Shown: positions 26,701-35,324, counted from the stretch's first letter. The stretch is 64,000 bases of DNA from Actinoplanes solisilvae (GCF_003999975.1 NZ_RJAC01000011.1:202558-266557), one strand, 5' to 3'. Made by a program: numbers and translations. Notes: generated from the letters alone by a model not told the origin.

Positions 26701-29124
26701 GACGCGCAGCGGACGCGGTTCCCGCACCTGTGGCAGTACGACGCGTTCCATTTGCCGCGAGGTGTCGACGTCAAGGCTGTTCTGCGCGGGCAGGTGGTGG
26801 TGACCTCGCGGGACGCCTCCGGCAAACTGCTCGCGGCGACCGGGGTGCAGACCGCGGGAGTGCTCGATGACCTCTACGCCGCGGCCGCCTCGTCGTCCCG
26901 GCTCGGGCCGGTCGGCACCACGCTGTCGGTGTGGGCGCCCACGGCTCAATCGGTGGCCCTGCAGCTTTACGACACGGCGTCGTCGGCTTCGGCACAGACC
27001 GTGGCGATGACCCGGGACGACCGCACGGGGGTGTGGTCGGTGCGAGGGCCCGCGTCATGGAAGGGCAAGTACTACTCGTACCGGGTCACCGCCTGGCAGC
27101 CCGCCGCGCACCGCGTCGTGACGGCCGCGGTCACCGACCCGTACGCCCTGGGTCTCTCGACCGATTCGAAGCTGAGCCGGATCGTCGATCTGGGCGACCC
27201 CGCACTCGCGCCGGGCGGCTGGTCGTCGCTGCGCAAGCCAGCCGCGGTTCCGTCGGCCAAGATCCAGATCTCCGAGCTTTCCGTACGGGATTTCTCCATC
27301 GCCGATTCGACGGTGCCGGCCGCCGAGCGGGGGACATATCTCGCCTTCGCGCGTTCGTCGAGTGCCGGGATGAAGCATCTGTCGTCGCTGGCCGATGCCG
27401 GAGTCACGCATTTGCACCTGCTGCCGGTGTTCGACTTCGCGACGATTCCGGAGCGCCGGACGGATCAGAAGCAGCCGCCGTGCGATCTGGCCGCGCTGCC
27501 GCCGGACAGCGAGGAACAGCAGAAATGCGTCGCGGCGGTAGCGGACACCGATGGGTACAACTGGGGATACGACCCGCTGCACTACACCGTGCCCGAGGGC
27601 GGGTACGCGGTTGATCCCGAGGCGCGCACCAAGGAATTCCGGACGATGGTGGCGGGGGTCAACAAAGCCGGGCTGCGAGTGGTGATGGACGTCGTCTACA
27701 ACCACACGTCAGCGGCGGGAACCGATCCCAAGTCGGTGCTCGACCAGATCGTGCCGGGATATTACCAACGGCTGCTCGCGGACGGAGCCGTGGCGAACTC
27801 CACGTGCTGCGCGAATACAGCGCCGGAGAACGCGATGATGGGCAAGCTCGTGGTCGACTCGATCGTCACGTGGGCTCGCGCCTACCGGGTGGACGGATTC
27901 CGCTTCGATCTGATGGGGCACCACCCGAAGGCGAACATCCTGGCGGTGCGGGCGGCGCTCGACCGGCTGACGCTCGCGCGGGACGGGGTTGATGGAAAGA
28001 GCATCAACCTGTACGGGGAAGGGTGGGACTTCGGGGAGATCGCGGGAGACTCGCGCTTCGAGCAGGCGACCCAGGCCAATATGGCCGGGACGGGGATCGC
28101 CACCTTCAACGACCGGCTGCGGGACGGCGTACGCGGTGGGGGGCCGTTTGATGCGAACCCGAGGATCCAAGGGTTCGCCAGCGGGCTGCTGAGCGCGCCC
28201 AACGGGGATGCCGTGAACGGAACTCCGGCCGAGCAGCGGGCGCGGTTGCTGCACTACCAGGATCTGATCAAGGTGGGGCTGAGCGGGAACCTGGCGTCCT
28301 ATCGGTTCGTGTCCTCGGCGGGCGAATCGGTTACGGGGAATCAGATCTCGTACAACGGGTCGCCGGCCGGGTACACGGCGGCGCCCGGTGAGGCGATCAC
28401 CTATGTGGACGCGCACGACAACGAGATTTTGTACGACGCCCTGGCGTTCAAGTTGCCGCAGGGGACATCGGCCGTCGAGCGGGCTCGGGCTCAATCGGTC
28501 GCGTTGGCGACCACGGCATTGGGGCAGGGGGCCGGATTCGCGGCTACGGGGTCGTCGCTTCTGCGGTCCAAGTCGCTCGATCGTAATTCCTACAATTCGG
28601 GGGATTGGTTCAACTCGATCTCGTGGGATTGTGCTGCGGGCAACGGGTTCGGTCGAGGGCTGCCGCCCGCCGCTGACAACTCGGACAAATGGCCCTACGC
28701 GCGGCCGTTGCTGGCCGATCCCGCGCTTGTTCCCTCGTGTGACGCGGTGGCGCTGTCCGACGCTCGCTACCGGGAACTGCTGAAGATCCGCCGCTCGTCG
28801 CCGGTCTTCGGCCTGCCGACCGCCGCCGAGGTGCAGAGACGACTGTCGTTCCCGCTTTCCGGAGCGGCCGAGACCCCGGGGGTCGTCACGATGACCCTGG
28901 ACGGACGGGGAATCGACCGCGACTGGAAGTCGGTGACCGTGGTCTTCAACGGCACCTCGGCGGCCACCACCCAGACCGTCGCCGCGCTGGCCGGCAAGGC
29001 GGTCACGCTCCACCCGGTGCAGCGCGCCTCGGCCGACCCGCTGGTGCGGACGTCCTCGTTCGCCTCGGCCACCGGCAGCCTCACCGTGCCGGCTCGCACT
29101 ACGGCCGTGTTCGTCGAGAGATAG
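23782..29124 (+). CDS. Secreted bifunctional alpha-amylase–pullulanase
   Basis: This protein of 1780 residues has a Sec signal peptide (MVSRRLLAAAVALTF, cleavage after AQA near residue 26). The first GH13 domain has a nucleophile Asp near residue 304 (GYRLDTVKH), an acid/base Glu near 335 (FGEVYS) and an Asp near 406 (GNHDM). Next come an Ig-like linker, two pullulanase-associated carbohydrate-binding domains (starting about 699 and 807; VVHYQRP, VIHYRRADGDY), a CBM48 near 1040 and a type I pullulanase barrel. That barrel has YNWGYDP at 1259–1265, Asp 1376 (GFRFDLMGH), Glu 1413 (YGEGWDFG) and Asp 1546 (DAHDNE). Both active sites look intact. It should cut alpha-1,4 and alpha-1,6 bonds of starch outside the cell and feed MalEFG. 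It resembles Streptomyces amylase/dextrinase fusions in length and order. Confidence 0.93.
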   Translation: MVSRRLLAAAVALTFPFLNAVPAQAAPSAPSDAVIAQWGTDEPASNEQFYFVLPDRFANGNRANDKGGPTGDRLKTGLDPADKGFYHGGDLAGLIDKLDYIQGLGTTAIWLAPVFKNRPVQGSGNDISAGYHGYWITDFTQVDPHFGTNDELKRLVRLAHQRGLKVYLDIITNHTADVIKYAENEYDYIDKATSPYEDAKGRPFDDRDYAAGDNGFPKVSTASFPYTPVFPSAADAKVKVPSWLNDPLMYHNRGDSTFVGENSEYGDFFGLDDLWTERPEVVRGMTDIYAYWIRAAGIDGYRLDTVKHVNLDFWPRFSAGIDKAAAGRDFFMFGEVYSADQEVQSTYVRRGGLPATLDFSFQEAAKGFVAGNGSAKALADLYAKDDLYTARDTNAGRLPTFLGNHDMGRIGSFIQAAGGPDALRRDQLAHELMFLTRGQPVVYSGDEQGFTGPGGDKDARQDLFATKTADYLDDDLLGTDRTHAVDNYNTAHPIYRTIAELGALRKTHSALRGGVQVTRAAADGPGVFAASRIDPAKRVEYVIAANSANTAQTVTIDTWSPGVTFRGIYGGGAARNAGDKLTIVVPPLSAVAFKADKSIPGSTAAPTVKFTSPTSAVATRAHLVAQTTGDPLATVTFAAQVGDGPWKLVGTGPSAYHDLNGLAGGTTVRYKAVVRDSRGRLASTSTTIKVGTPVTTTSPDYAVVHYQRPAGGYDDYGLYVFGDVDASMTTTWPAGQPFVGEDEYGRFAYVKLAPDAKNVGFIVVSKDGVKDVDADRFFDPSQSGEIWLKQGDATITTTPPAVSQDPNKAVIHYRRADGDYSGWGMHVWDGAANPTDWASPLPPARTDSFGAVFEVPLAAGATALNYIIHKGDTKDLPDDQRLVFAEGGREIWLLGGVSPRLAPVIKKAGPGGVADLTKSSAVWLDRGTIAWQPGGETDGKVYDLVWAPGGIGITDGELSGAYSSARLSAGTLTDAQRTRFPHLWQYDAFHLPRGVDVKAVLRGQVVVTSRDASGKLLAATGVQTAGVLDDLYAAAASSSRLGPVGTTLSVWAPTAQSVALQLYDTASSASAQTVAMTRDDRTGVWSVRGPASWKGKYYSYRVTAWQPAAHRVVTAAVTDPYALGLSTDSKLSRIVDLGDPALAPGGWSSLRKPAAVPSAKIQISELSVRDFSIADSTVPAAERGTYLAFARSSSAGMKHLSSLADAGVTHLHLLPVFDFATIPERRTDQKQPPCDLAALPPDSEEQQKCVAAVADTDGYNWGYDPLHYTVPEGGYAVDPEARTKEFRTMVAGVNKAGLRVVMDVVYNHTSAAGTDPKSVLDQIVPGYYQRLLADGAVANSTCCANTAPENAMMGKLVVDSIVTWARAYRVDGFRFDLMGHHPKANILAVRAALDRLTLARDGVDGKSINLYGEGWDFGEIAGDSRFEQATQANMAGTGIATFNDRLRDGVRGGGPFDANPRIQGFASGLLSAPNGDAVNGTPAEQRARLLHYQDLIKVGLSGNLASYRFVSSAGESVTGNQISYNGSPAGYTAAPGEAITYVDAHDNEILYDALAFKLPQGTSAVERARAQSVALATTALGQGAGFAATGSSLLRSKSLDRNSYNSGDWFNSISWDCAAGNGFGRGLPPAADNSDKWPYARPLLADPALVPSCDAVALSDARYRELLKIRRSSPVFGLPTAAEVQRRLSFPLSGAAETPGVVTMTLDGRGIDRDWKSVTVVFNGTSAATTQTVAALAGKAVTLHPVQRASADPLVRTSSFASATGSLTVPARTTAVFVER

Positions 29125-29230
29125 GGGAACCGCCCCGGTCTCGGCTCCGACTTGGTCAGTGGAAACGGCCTCACAGTCCGTTGGTCCGGGGGGAGGCGGC
29201 CCGCCGGCCCGGGCTTACGGCCTGATCGCT

Positions 29231-29261
29231 CGCGGCCCGTGGATTTTGTCCACGGGCCGCG
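29231..29261 (+). terminator. Strong hairpin terminator after the mal operon
   Basis: A perfect 13-bp stem (CGCGGCCCGTGGA at 29231–29243 with 29249–29261) encloses a TTTTG loop. It lies 106 bases after the pullulanase stop and should end the ~10.8-kb mal transcript. Confidence 0.75.
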
Positions 29262-29334
29262 CTCTCGTGCGGGCACGTTCGCTGCGTCACAATCGGTCTC
29301 GGAGATCGCGGGAGCGGACAGGGAGGCGTAGTGT

Positions 29335-29349
29335 ACGAAACGGTTTCGT
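29335..29349. promoter_or_regulatory. 15-bp palindromic operator upstream of the TetR gene
   Basis: ACGAAAC-G-GTTTCGT is a perfect 7-1-7 palindrome located 30 bases before the tetR-type ATG. Its size and position are classic for autoregulation by TetR proteins. A GTGTACGAAAC-type sequence could also overlap the −10 region. The core CGAAACGGTTTC recurs at 40246–40257. Confidence 0.75.
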
Positions 29350-29379
29350 TTCGCAGGGCTGGCAGGACGGGGGGATCAC

Positions 29380-29991
29380 ATGGCTGAGCAGGCGCGAACC
29401 GCCTCGCCGGCCGGGCGGTCCCGGCGGCTCGACGGCGAGCGTGAGCAGGCGATCCTGCGCGCCGCCTACGAGTTGCTCGGCGAGACGGGCTACCAGGGCC
29501 TGAGGGTGGACGCGGTCGCCGCCCGGGCCCAGGCCAGCAAGGCGACCCTCTACCGGCACTGGCCCACCAAGGCCGAGCTGGTCACCGACGCCGTACGCAC
29601 GTGCAAGGCCGCCGAGGCGCCGCTGCCCGACACCGGGTCGTTCCGCGGCGACCTGCGGGCCTGGTTCGGCGACATCGCCATGATGATCGGCAGCGAGGAG
29701 GGGCCGCTCCTCGCCGGCCTGTTCATGGCGTTGAACAGCGACCCCGAGCTCGCGGCGCAGTTACGTCAGATGCGCGATTCGAAGGTCCCGTTCGCAGAGA
29801 CCATCTGCGCGCGGGCGGCGGCTCGCGGCGAGCTCCGCCCCGGCTACGACGCCGGTCTCATCGACGAGATCGTGCCGGCGCTGGTCTTCATGCGCCGATT
29901 CGCGCTGGGGGAGCCGCTCGACGAGCCCTTCCTCGACCATCTCGTCGACGACATCGTCCTGCCCCTGCTGACTCGCGAGCCGTGCGAATAA
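29380..29991 (+). CDS. TetR-family repressor
   Basis: This 203-residue protein has an N-terminal helix-turn-helix (LRVDAVAARAQASKATLYRHWPTKAELV, about residues 46–74) and an all-helical ligand domain with the TetR_C pattern. It most likely represses itself and the MFS exporter gene 79 bases downstream, using the palindrome at 29335–29349. Ligand would be a toxic compound exported by that pump. The ATG at 29380 gives a normal N-terminal arm of about 17 residues before the first helix. Confidence 0.92.
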   Translation: MAEQARTASPAGRSRRLDGEREQAILRAAYELLGETGYQGLRVDAVAARAQASKATLYRHWPTKAELVTDAVRTCKAAEAPLPDTGSFRGDLRAWFGDIAMMIGSEEGPLLAGLFMALNSDPELAAQLRQMRDSKVPFAETICARAAARGELRPGYDAGLIDEIVPALVFMRRFALGEPLDEPFLDHLVDDIVLPLLTREPCE

Positions 29992-30070
29992 GCCTCTAAC
30001 CCCGCAAGCACCACGACGCCCCGTCTCTGACGCGGGTGGATCTCCGCATGCCCACTAGGGGGACCTCTCC

Positions 30071-31567
30071 ATGTCCATCACGACCTCCGACGCCAAGACT
30101 CCGCCGGATATATCGCCCGTATCAGGAAAGGGGCGCTGGCTGGCCCTGGCCGTCATCGCGGTCTCCCAGCTGCTGATCGTGCTCGACGCCACGATCGTCA
30201 ACATCGCCCTGCCGACCGCCCAGGTCGATCTGCACATCAGCGACGCCAATCGCCAGTGGATGATCACGGCGTACACGCTGGCCTTCGGCGGTCTGCTGCT
30301 GCTCGGCGGCCGCATCGCCGACTTCACCGGCCGCAAGCGGGCGTTCATCATCGGCCTGCTCGGGTTCGCCGCCGCGTCCGCGCTCGGCGGCATCGCCACC
30401 AACGCCGTCACGCTCTTCTCGGCCCGCGCCCTGCAGGGTGCGTTCGGCGCGCTCATGGCCCCCGCGGCCCTCTCCCTGCTCACGGTCACGTTCACCGAGG
30501 CGAAAGACCGGGCCCGGGCCTTCGGCGTGTACGGGGCCATCGCGGGCGGCGGCGGCGCGGTCGGCCTGCTCCTCGGCGGTGTCCTGACCGAGTACGCCTC
30601 CTGGCGCTGGACCCTGCTGGTCAGCGCCCCGATCGCGATCGCCGCGGCGCTGGCCGCCGTCCGCTTCGTCGGCGAGAGCCGCGCCGAGGGCAACACCCGT
30701 TACGACCTGCCCGGTGCCGTCACGTCCACGCTCGGCCTGGTGGCTCTGGTGTACGGCTTCACGAAGGCGGCCGACGACGGCTGGGACTCGCCCACCACGC
30801 TCGGCTTCCTGGCCGTCGCGATCCTGCTGCTCGTCGCGTTCGTCGTGATCGAGCTGCGCAGCTCGCACCCGCTGCTGCCGATGCGCGTCATCCTCGACCG
30901 CAACCGCGGGGGCGCGTTCCTCTCGGCGCTGCTGATCGGCGCGGGCATCTTCGGCGTCTTCCTGTTCCTGACGTTCTACCTGCAGCTCACGCTGGGCTAC
31001 TCGGCCCTGATGACCGGCGTCGCGTTCCTGCCGTTCACGTTCGGCATCATCGCCGGCGCCGGGCTGTCGGCTCAGCTCCAGACCCGGGTGGGTCCGCGCG
31101 TGCTGATGTTCGGCGGCATGGTGCTGGCCGCCGTCGGCCTGGTCCTGCTGACCCGCATCGGCGTCGACACCGGGTTCTGGACGCACGTCTTCCCCGGCCT
31201 GGTGGTCATCAGCTTCGGCATGGGCGTGACCTTCGGCCCGATGTCGAACACGGCCCTGGTCGGGGTGGCCGACCACGACGCCGGCGTGGCCAGCGCCCTG
31301 ATCAACACCACCCAGCAGATCGGTGGCTCCCTGGGTACGGCCCTGCTGAACACCATCTTCACCTCGGCGGTGGCAGGCTACCTGGCCGACCGGGCCGCCG
31401 GCGCCGCCAACCCGGCCGTCCAGCAGGCGGCCACCGTCCACAGCTACACGGTCGCCTTCTGGGTGAGCGCGGCCCTGATCGGCGTGGCCGCCCTCGTCGC
31501 CCTGACCCTGATCCGGGCCGGGCGCGAAGAGGTCTCGTCGAACAACGCGGTCCCGGCCGGCCTGTGA
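30071..31567 (+). CDS. MFS drug:H+ antiporter, DHA2 (EmrB/QacA) family, 14 TM
   Basis: This 498-residue transporter has the DHA2 layout of 14 hydrophobic segments. Motif C-type sequence lies in helix 5 (AIAGGGGAVGLLLGGVL), motif A-like GGRIADFTGRKRAF lies between helices 2 and 3, and the first helix reads LLIVLDATIVNIALPTAQ. Such pumps export hydrophobic drugs or dyes in exchange for protons. It is co-oriented with the TetR gene and is probably its regulatory target. The ATG at 30071 has AGGGGGA upstream. The start of the next gene is convergent. Confidence 0.92.
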   Translation: MSITTSDAKTPPDISPVSGKGRWLALAVIAVSQLLIVLDATIVNIALPTAQVDLHISDANRQWMITAYTLAFGGLLLLGGRIADFTGRKRAFIIGLLGFAAASALGGIATNAVTLFSARALQGAFGALMAPAALSLLTVTFTEAKDRARAFGVYGAIAGGGGAVGLLLGGVLTEYASWRWTLLVSAPIAIAAALAAVRFVGESRAEGNTRYDLPGAVTSTLGLVALVYGFTKAADDGWDSPTTLGFLAVAILLLVAFVVIELRSSHPLLPMRVILDRNRGGAFLSALLIGAGIFGVFLFLTFYLQLTLGYSALMTGVAFLPFTFGIIAGAGLSAQLQTRVGPRVLMFGGMVLAAVGLVLLTRIGVDTGFWTHVFPGLVVISFGMGVTFGPMSNTALVGVADHDAGVASALINTTQQIGGSLGTALLNTIFTSAVAGYLADRAAGAANPAVQQAATVHSYTVAFWVSAALIGVAALVALTLIRAGREEVSSNNAVPAGL

Positions 31568-31604
31568 GCCGGCGCGGCGCTGCTTGACCGGGCGCTGTTC
31601 GCCT

Positions 31605-31640
31605 GACCGGGCTCTGTCCCTCGCGGGGCGGGGCCCGGTC
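31605..31640. terminator. Hairpin between convergent MFS and LysR genes
   Basis: GACCGGGC (31605–31612) pairs with GCCCGGTC (31633–31640) across a 20-base GC-rich loop. It lies between the stop codons at 31567 and 31646. The long loop makes it a moderate candidate. Confidence 0.45.
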
Positions 31641-31645
31641 GTCGT

Positions 31646-32530
31646 CTATCGGGTATCGGCGGCGGCCTGAAGGAAGGCACGGATCAGCGGAGTCTCGCCG
31701 GCGCCGCGCCACACCGGGGCGTACCGCATGATCGGTCCGTCGGCGAAAGGGAGGAACACCAGGTCGTTTCGCAGCCGTGAGGCGGCCGTGTAAGACCCGA
31801 TGGGAGAGATGACGGTGCCGGCGCTGACCGCCGTGAAAGCCTCCGCCAGGGTCGCCACGTTCACTCCTGGCCTCACGGGCCGGCCGCCCGGCGTCACGGC
31901 CGGGGTGTGGGCCTGCCACACATAATCCGGAATCGGGCCGTCCGGAGAGGCCACCGGGTAGTCGCCCAGGACCTCGAGGTCGACCTCGTCCCGGCCGGCC
32001 AGCGGATGATCCGGCGCGACGGCGAGCACCAACGGCTCGGTGAACAGCTCGGGCCCCACCGCCAGGTCGGGCTCTCGGACGGGCAGCCAGAGCACCGCGA
32101 CGTCGACCCGGCCGGCGCGCAGGCCCGCGAACGGGTCGGTCGGCAAGACCTCGCGGATGCGCAGCTCGCACTGCGGATGTCGCTGCCGGAACAGGTCGAG
32201 GACGGCCGCGATCTCCTGCGATTGGTTGTCGTACACGCCGACGTTCAGGGTGCCGAACTGTCCGCGAGCCGCGGCGACGGCCTCCTCGACGCCGGCCATG
32301 ATCTCGCGGTAGCCCGCCTCGAGCCGATCGCGTAGCCGCGCACCGAGCGGGGTGAGACGCACGCTGCGACTCGTCCGTTCGAAGAGGGCGCCACCTATCC
32401 GGCGCTCCTGCTGCTTGATCGACTGGCTGACGCGCGCCTGGGAGACGCGAAGGCGCTCAGCCGTACGCCCGAAGTGAAGCTCCTCGGCGAGCGTCAGGAA
32501 GATCTCGATGTCTCGTAGCTCCACCAGCAT
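31646..32530 (-). CDS. LysR-family transcriptional regulator
   Basis: This 294-residue protein has an N-terminal winged helix-turn-helix (LAEELHFGRTAERLRVSQARVSQSIKQQERRIG) and a LysR substrate-binding domain (GTLNVGVYDNQSQEIAAVLDLFRQRHPQCEL). It is divergent from the GNAT gene 103 bases away. LysR proteins usually control the divergent neighbour as well as themselves, so that gene is a likely target. The inducer is unknown. No unusual features. Confidence 0.92.
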   Translation of the reverse strand: MLVELRDIEIFLTLAEELHFGRTAERLRVSQARVSQSIKQQERRIGGALFERTSRSVRLTPLGARLRDRLEAGYREIMAGVEEAVAAARGQFGTLNVGVYDNQSQEIAAVLDLFRQRHPQCELRIREVLPTDPFAGLRAGRVDVAVLWLPVREPDLAVGPELFTEPLVLAVAPDHPLAGRDEVDLEVLGDYPVASPDGPIPDYVWQAHTPAVTPGGRPVRPGVNVATLAEAFTAVSAGTVISPIGSYTAASRLRNDLVFLPFADGPIMRYAPVWRGAGETPLIRAFLQAAADTR

Positions 32531-32633
32531 CCCCCTAACACGCCGACCGGAGCAGCAACGATAACCGCCGGCTTATCGAGCGGTTCGATCTCTAGCGTTG
32601 TTCGGTGTCGACGGCCGGGCGATCGTGAGTGCC

Positions 32634-33431
32634 ATGAACGAAGCCCACGTCGAGGTCGTGGCGGTGCTGGATCACCGCGGTGGTTCGCGCTGGCACGCGG
32701 TTGCGGCGCACGGCGTCGTGGCCGGGGTGGCCGGGTTGCGGCCGATCATTCCGTACGGGCTGCTGCCGGCGGTCTCGGGCGAGCTCCTGGTGCGGGTGGA
32801 GCCGGCGTGGCGACGTCGGGGGATCGGGTCGCGGCTGCTGGCCGCCGTGCGCGACCACACCGCGGAGCAGCGCCTGGTCGTGGACGTGGTCGCGGGGTCG
32901 GCGGGGGAGGCGTTCTGCCGGCGGCGCGGCTTCCGGCGCACCCGGTCGTGGCGCCGTGACCAGCTCGTCTATTGCGACGTGCACCAGGCGTGGCTGGGTG
33001 AGCTGGTCGACGCCGAGCATCCCGGATACCGCCTGGCGTACTGGACCGGCGATCTCCCCACCGCGCCGCGGGTCTCCGCCGCCTCCCGCCTCGAAGAACT
33101 GTTTCGCGAGCCGAGCCGGCCCGGCGACGCGCTGCTGACCGCGGCGGACGCGAACGGTGACCTGGCCGCCTATGCCGTGGCGATCGCCGACCCGGTCACG
33201 CGGTCCCGCGCTCACCAATATGGACCGGCTGTCCTGCCCGGCCATCGCGGGCGGCGTCTGGGCCGCTGGGTCAACGCCGCCCTGATCCAGCGACTCCGGG
33301 AGGTCCACCCGCACGTCGACGAGATAGAAGCCGGCAGCGCCACGGACCAGCCCGGCCTCGTCGCCGTACGCCGGGAACTCGGTTTTCGTCCTGTCCCGCG
33401 AACTCGCCGTTACGAGCTCGCCCTCTCCTGA
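32634..33431 (+). CDS. GNAT-family N-acetyltransferase with two GNAT-like halves
   Basis: This 265-residue protein has an acetyl-CoA-binding motif in its N-terminal half (VEPAWRRRGIGSRLLAAV) and a second, weaker one in the C-terminal half (VLPGHRGRRLGRWVNAALIQRL). This is the tandem GNAT arrangement seen in mycothiol synthase and several resistance acetyltransferases. The acceptor is unknown. The ATG at 32634 starts MNEAHVEVVAVL; GTG at 32625 is possible. It is divergent from the LysR gene and 160 bases before the ABC exporter, with which it may form a unit. Confidence 0.8.
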   Translation: MNEAHVEVVAVLDHRGGSRWHAVAAHGVVAGVAGLRPIIPYGLLPAVSGELLVRVEPAWRRRGIGSRLLAAVRDHTAEQRLVVDVVAGSAGEAFCRRRGFRRTRSWRRDQLVYCDVHQAWLGELVDAEHPGYRLAYWTGDLPTAPRVSAASRLEELFREPSRPGDALLTAADANGDLAAYAVAIADPVTRSRAHQYGPAVLPGHRGRRLGRWVNAALIQRLREVHPHVDEIEAGSATDQPGLVAVRRELGFRPVPRTRRYELALS

Positions 33432-33441
33432 AAGGTTCACC

Positions 33442-33579
33442 ATGAAACACCAGAGAACATGGCTCCTCGCCGCCGGCGCCCTGGTCATCCACCGTTGCGG
33501 TGGGCGGCCTCGCGCGCGTCACCCGCACCGGGAAAGACCGCCGCTCCCCGTCCGCGCCGTCACCGTCCGAAAGTTCTGA
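33442..33579 (+). pseudogene. Small frameshifted membrane/secreted-peptide gene
   Basis: ATG at 33442 has a GAAAGG upstream and encodes MKHQRTWLLAAGALV, a good signal or anchor start, then runs out of sense into RCGGRPRARHPH and stops at 33579. A shift of frame near 33488 instead gives STVAVGGLARVTRTG and a Ser/Pro-rich tail. That tail ends exactly in an ATGA overlap with the ABC gene at 33592. The original gene was probably about 50 residues and coupled to the exporter. A sequencing error cannot be excluded. Confidence 0.45.
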
Positions 33580-33591
33580 GGGGTCCCGACC

Positions 33592-34536
33592 ATGACGAAC
33601 CTGGCCATCGCGGCGAACGGGCTGCGCAAATCGTACGGCGACAAGGTCGTGCTCGACGGGGTCGACCTGGCCGTCCCGGACGGCACGATCTTCGCACTGC
33701 TCGGCCCGAACGGCGCCGGCAAGACCACCGCCGTCAAGATCCTCTCCACGCTCATCTCGCCTGGTCCCGGCTCCGGCGAGATCCGCGTCGGAGGCCACGA
33801 CCTGGCCGCCGATCCGCAGGCGGTCCGCGCCGAGATCGGCGTCACCGGGCAGTTCTCGGCCGTCGACGGGCTGATCACCGGTGAGGAGAACATGCTCCTC
33901 ATGGCCGACCTGCACCACCTGTCCAAGCCGGAGGGACGACGGACGGCAGCCGACCTGCTCCGGCGTTTCGATCTCGTCGAGGCGGCGTCGAAGCCGGCCT
34001 CCACCTACTCCGGCGGGATGCGGCGCCGGCTCGACATCGCGATGACCCTGGTCGGGAGCCCGCGGATCATCTTCCTCGACGAGCCGACCACGGGACTCGA
34101 CCCGCGCAGCCGGCACGGCATGTGGCAGATCATCCGTGAGCTGGTCACCGGCGGCGTCACCGTCTTCCTCACCACGCAATATCTGGAGGAGGCGGACGAA
34201 CTCGCCGACCGCATCGCGGTGCTCGACGACGGGAAGATCGCGGCCGAGGGCACGGCGGCGGAACTGAAGCGGCTCATCCCGGGCGGGCACGTCCTGCTGC
34301 GCTTCACCGACCCGGTCGCCTACCAGGCCGCCGCCCTCGCCCTGCCCGACGCGGGCGGCGACGACTCGTCGCTCGCGTTGCAGCTCTCCAGCGGCGGCAG
34401 CCAGCGCGAGCTGCGTACGGTCCTCGACCGGCTCGACCGGGCCGGCGTCGAGGCCGACGAGCTGACCGTGCACACCCCCGACCTCGACGACGTGTTCTTC
34501 GCCCTGACCAGCCGACCCCTGGAGAACGTCCGATGA
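33592..34536 (+). CDS. DrrA-like ABC exporter ATP-binding protein
   Basis: This 314-residue ATPase has Walker A GPNGAGKTT (about residues 40–48), signature YSGGMRRRLDIA, Walker B IIFLDEPTTGLDPRSR and an H-loop (FLTTQYLEEADELA). A C-terminal ~90-residue extension (HVLLRFTDP... ELTVHTPDLDDVFFALT) is typical of daunorubicin-resistance (DrrA) ATPases. It would power export of a drug-like compound together with the permease that overlaps its stop by four bases. Confidence 0.93.
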   Translation: MTNLAIAANGLRKSYGDKVVLDGVDLAVPDGTIFALLGPNGAGKTTAVKILSTLISPGPGSGEIRVGGHDLAADPQAVRAEIGVTGQFSAVDGLITGEENMLLMADLHHLSKPEGRRTAADLLRRFDLVEAASKPASTYSGGMRRRLDIAMTLVGSPRIIFLDEPTTGLDPRSRHGMWQIIRELVTGGVTVFLTTQYLEEADELADRIAVLDDGKIAAEGTAAELKRLIPGGHVLLRFTDPVAYQAAALALPDAGGDDSSLALQLSSGGSQRELRTVLDRLDRAGVEADELTVHTPDLDDVFFALTSRPLENVR

Positions 34537-35324
34537 GCACCCTCGCGCTGTCCGCCCGCGACTCGTCCACGATGCTGCGGCGCAACCTGCTGCACGCTCG
34601 GCGCTATCCGTCGCTGACCCTGAACCTGCTGCTCACGCCGATCATGTTGCTGCTGCTGTTCGTCTACATCTTCGGCGACGCGCTGAGCGCGGGTATCACC
34701 GGCGGCGCGCCGGACCGGGCGGCGTACATCGCCTATCTGGTTCCCGGCCTGCTGCTGATGACCGTCGGCAGCACCGTGATCGGGACGGCGGTGTCGGTCT
34801 CCAACGACATGACCGAGGGCATCATCGCCCGCTTCCGCACCATGGCCATCCATCGCGGCTCGGTTCTCGTCGGGCACGTCGTCGGCAGCGTGCTGCAGTC
34901 GATCCTGAGCGTGGTCCTGGTCAGCGCGGTGGCTGTGGCCATCGGCTTCCGGTCCACCGGCGCCACGCCGCTGGACTGGGCGGCCGCGTTCGGGTTGCTG
35001 GTGCTGTTCGCGCTGGCGCTCACGTGGATCGCGGTGGGCATGGGGCTGGTCAGCCCGAACGCCGAGGCGGCGAGCAACAACGCGATGCCGCTGATCCTGC
35101 TGCCGCTGCTGTCGAGCGCCTTCGTGCCGGTCGACGCCATGCCCGGCTGGTTCCAGCCGATCGCTTCGTACCAGCCGTTCACGCCGGCCATCGAGACCCT
35201 GCGCGGGCTGCTTCTCGGCGGCGAGATCGGGCACAACGGCTGGCTCGCGGTGGCCTGGTGCGTGGGGCTGGCGGTGCTCGGCTACTTCTGGTCGACCTCG
35301 AAGTTCAACAGCGACCCGCGCTAG
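34533..35324 (+). CDS. DrrB-like ABC-2 type permease
   Basis: This 263-residue membrane protein has six hydrophobic segments and the ABC-2 motif region LVPGLLLMTVGSTVIGTAVSVSNDMTEGIIARFRTM, the DrrB hallmark. A C-terminal PFTPAIETLRGLLLGG follows. Together with the upstream ATPase it forms a drug-type exporter. The start codon ATG overlaps the previous stop (ATGA). The substrate is not evident from context. Confidence 0.93.
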   Translation: MSTLALSARDSSTMLRRNLLHARRYPSLTLNLLLTPIMLLLLFVYIFGDALSAGITGGAPDRAAYIAYLVPGLLLMTVGSTVIGTAVSVSNDMTEGIIARFRTMAIHRGSVLVGHVVGSVLQSILSVVLVSAVAVAIGFRSTGATPLDWAAAFGLLVLFALALTWIAVGMGLVSPNAEAASNNAMPLILLPLLSSAFVPVDAMPGWFQPIASYQPFTPAIETLRGLLLGGEIGHNGWLAVAWCVGLAVLGYFWSTSKFNSDPR

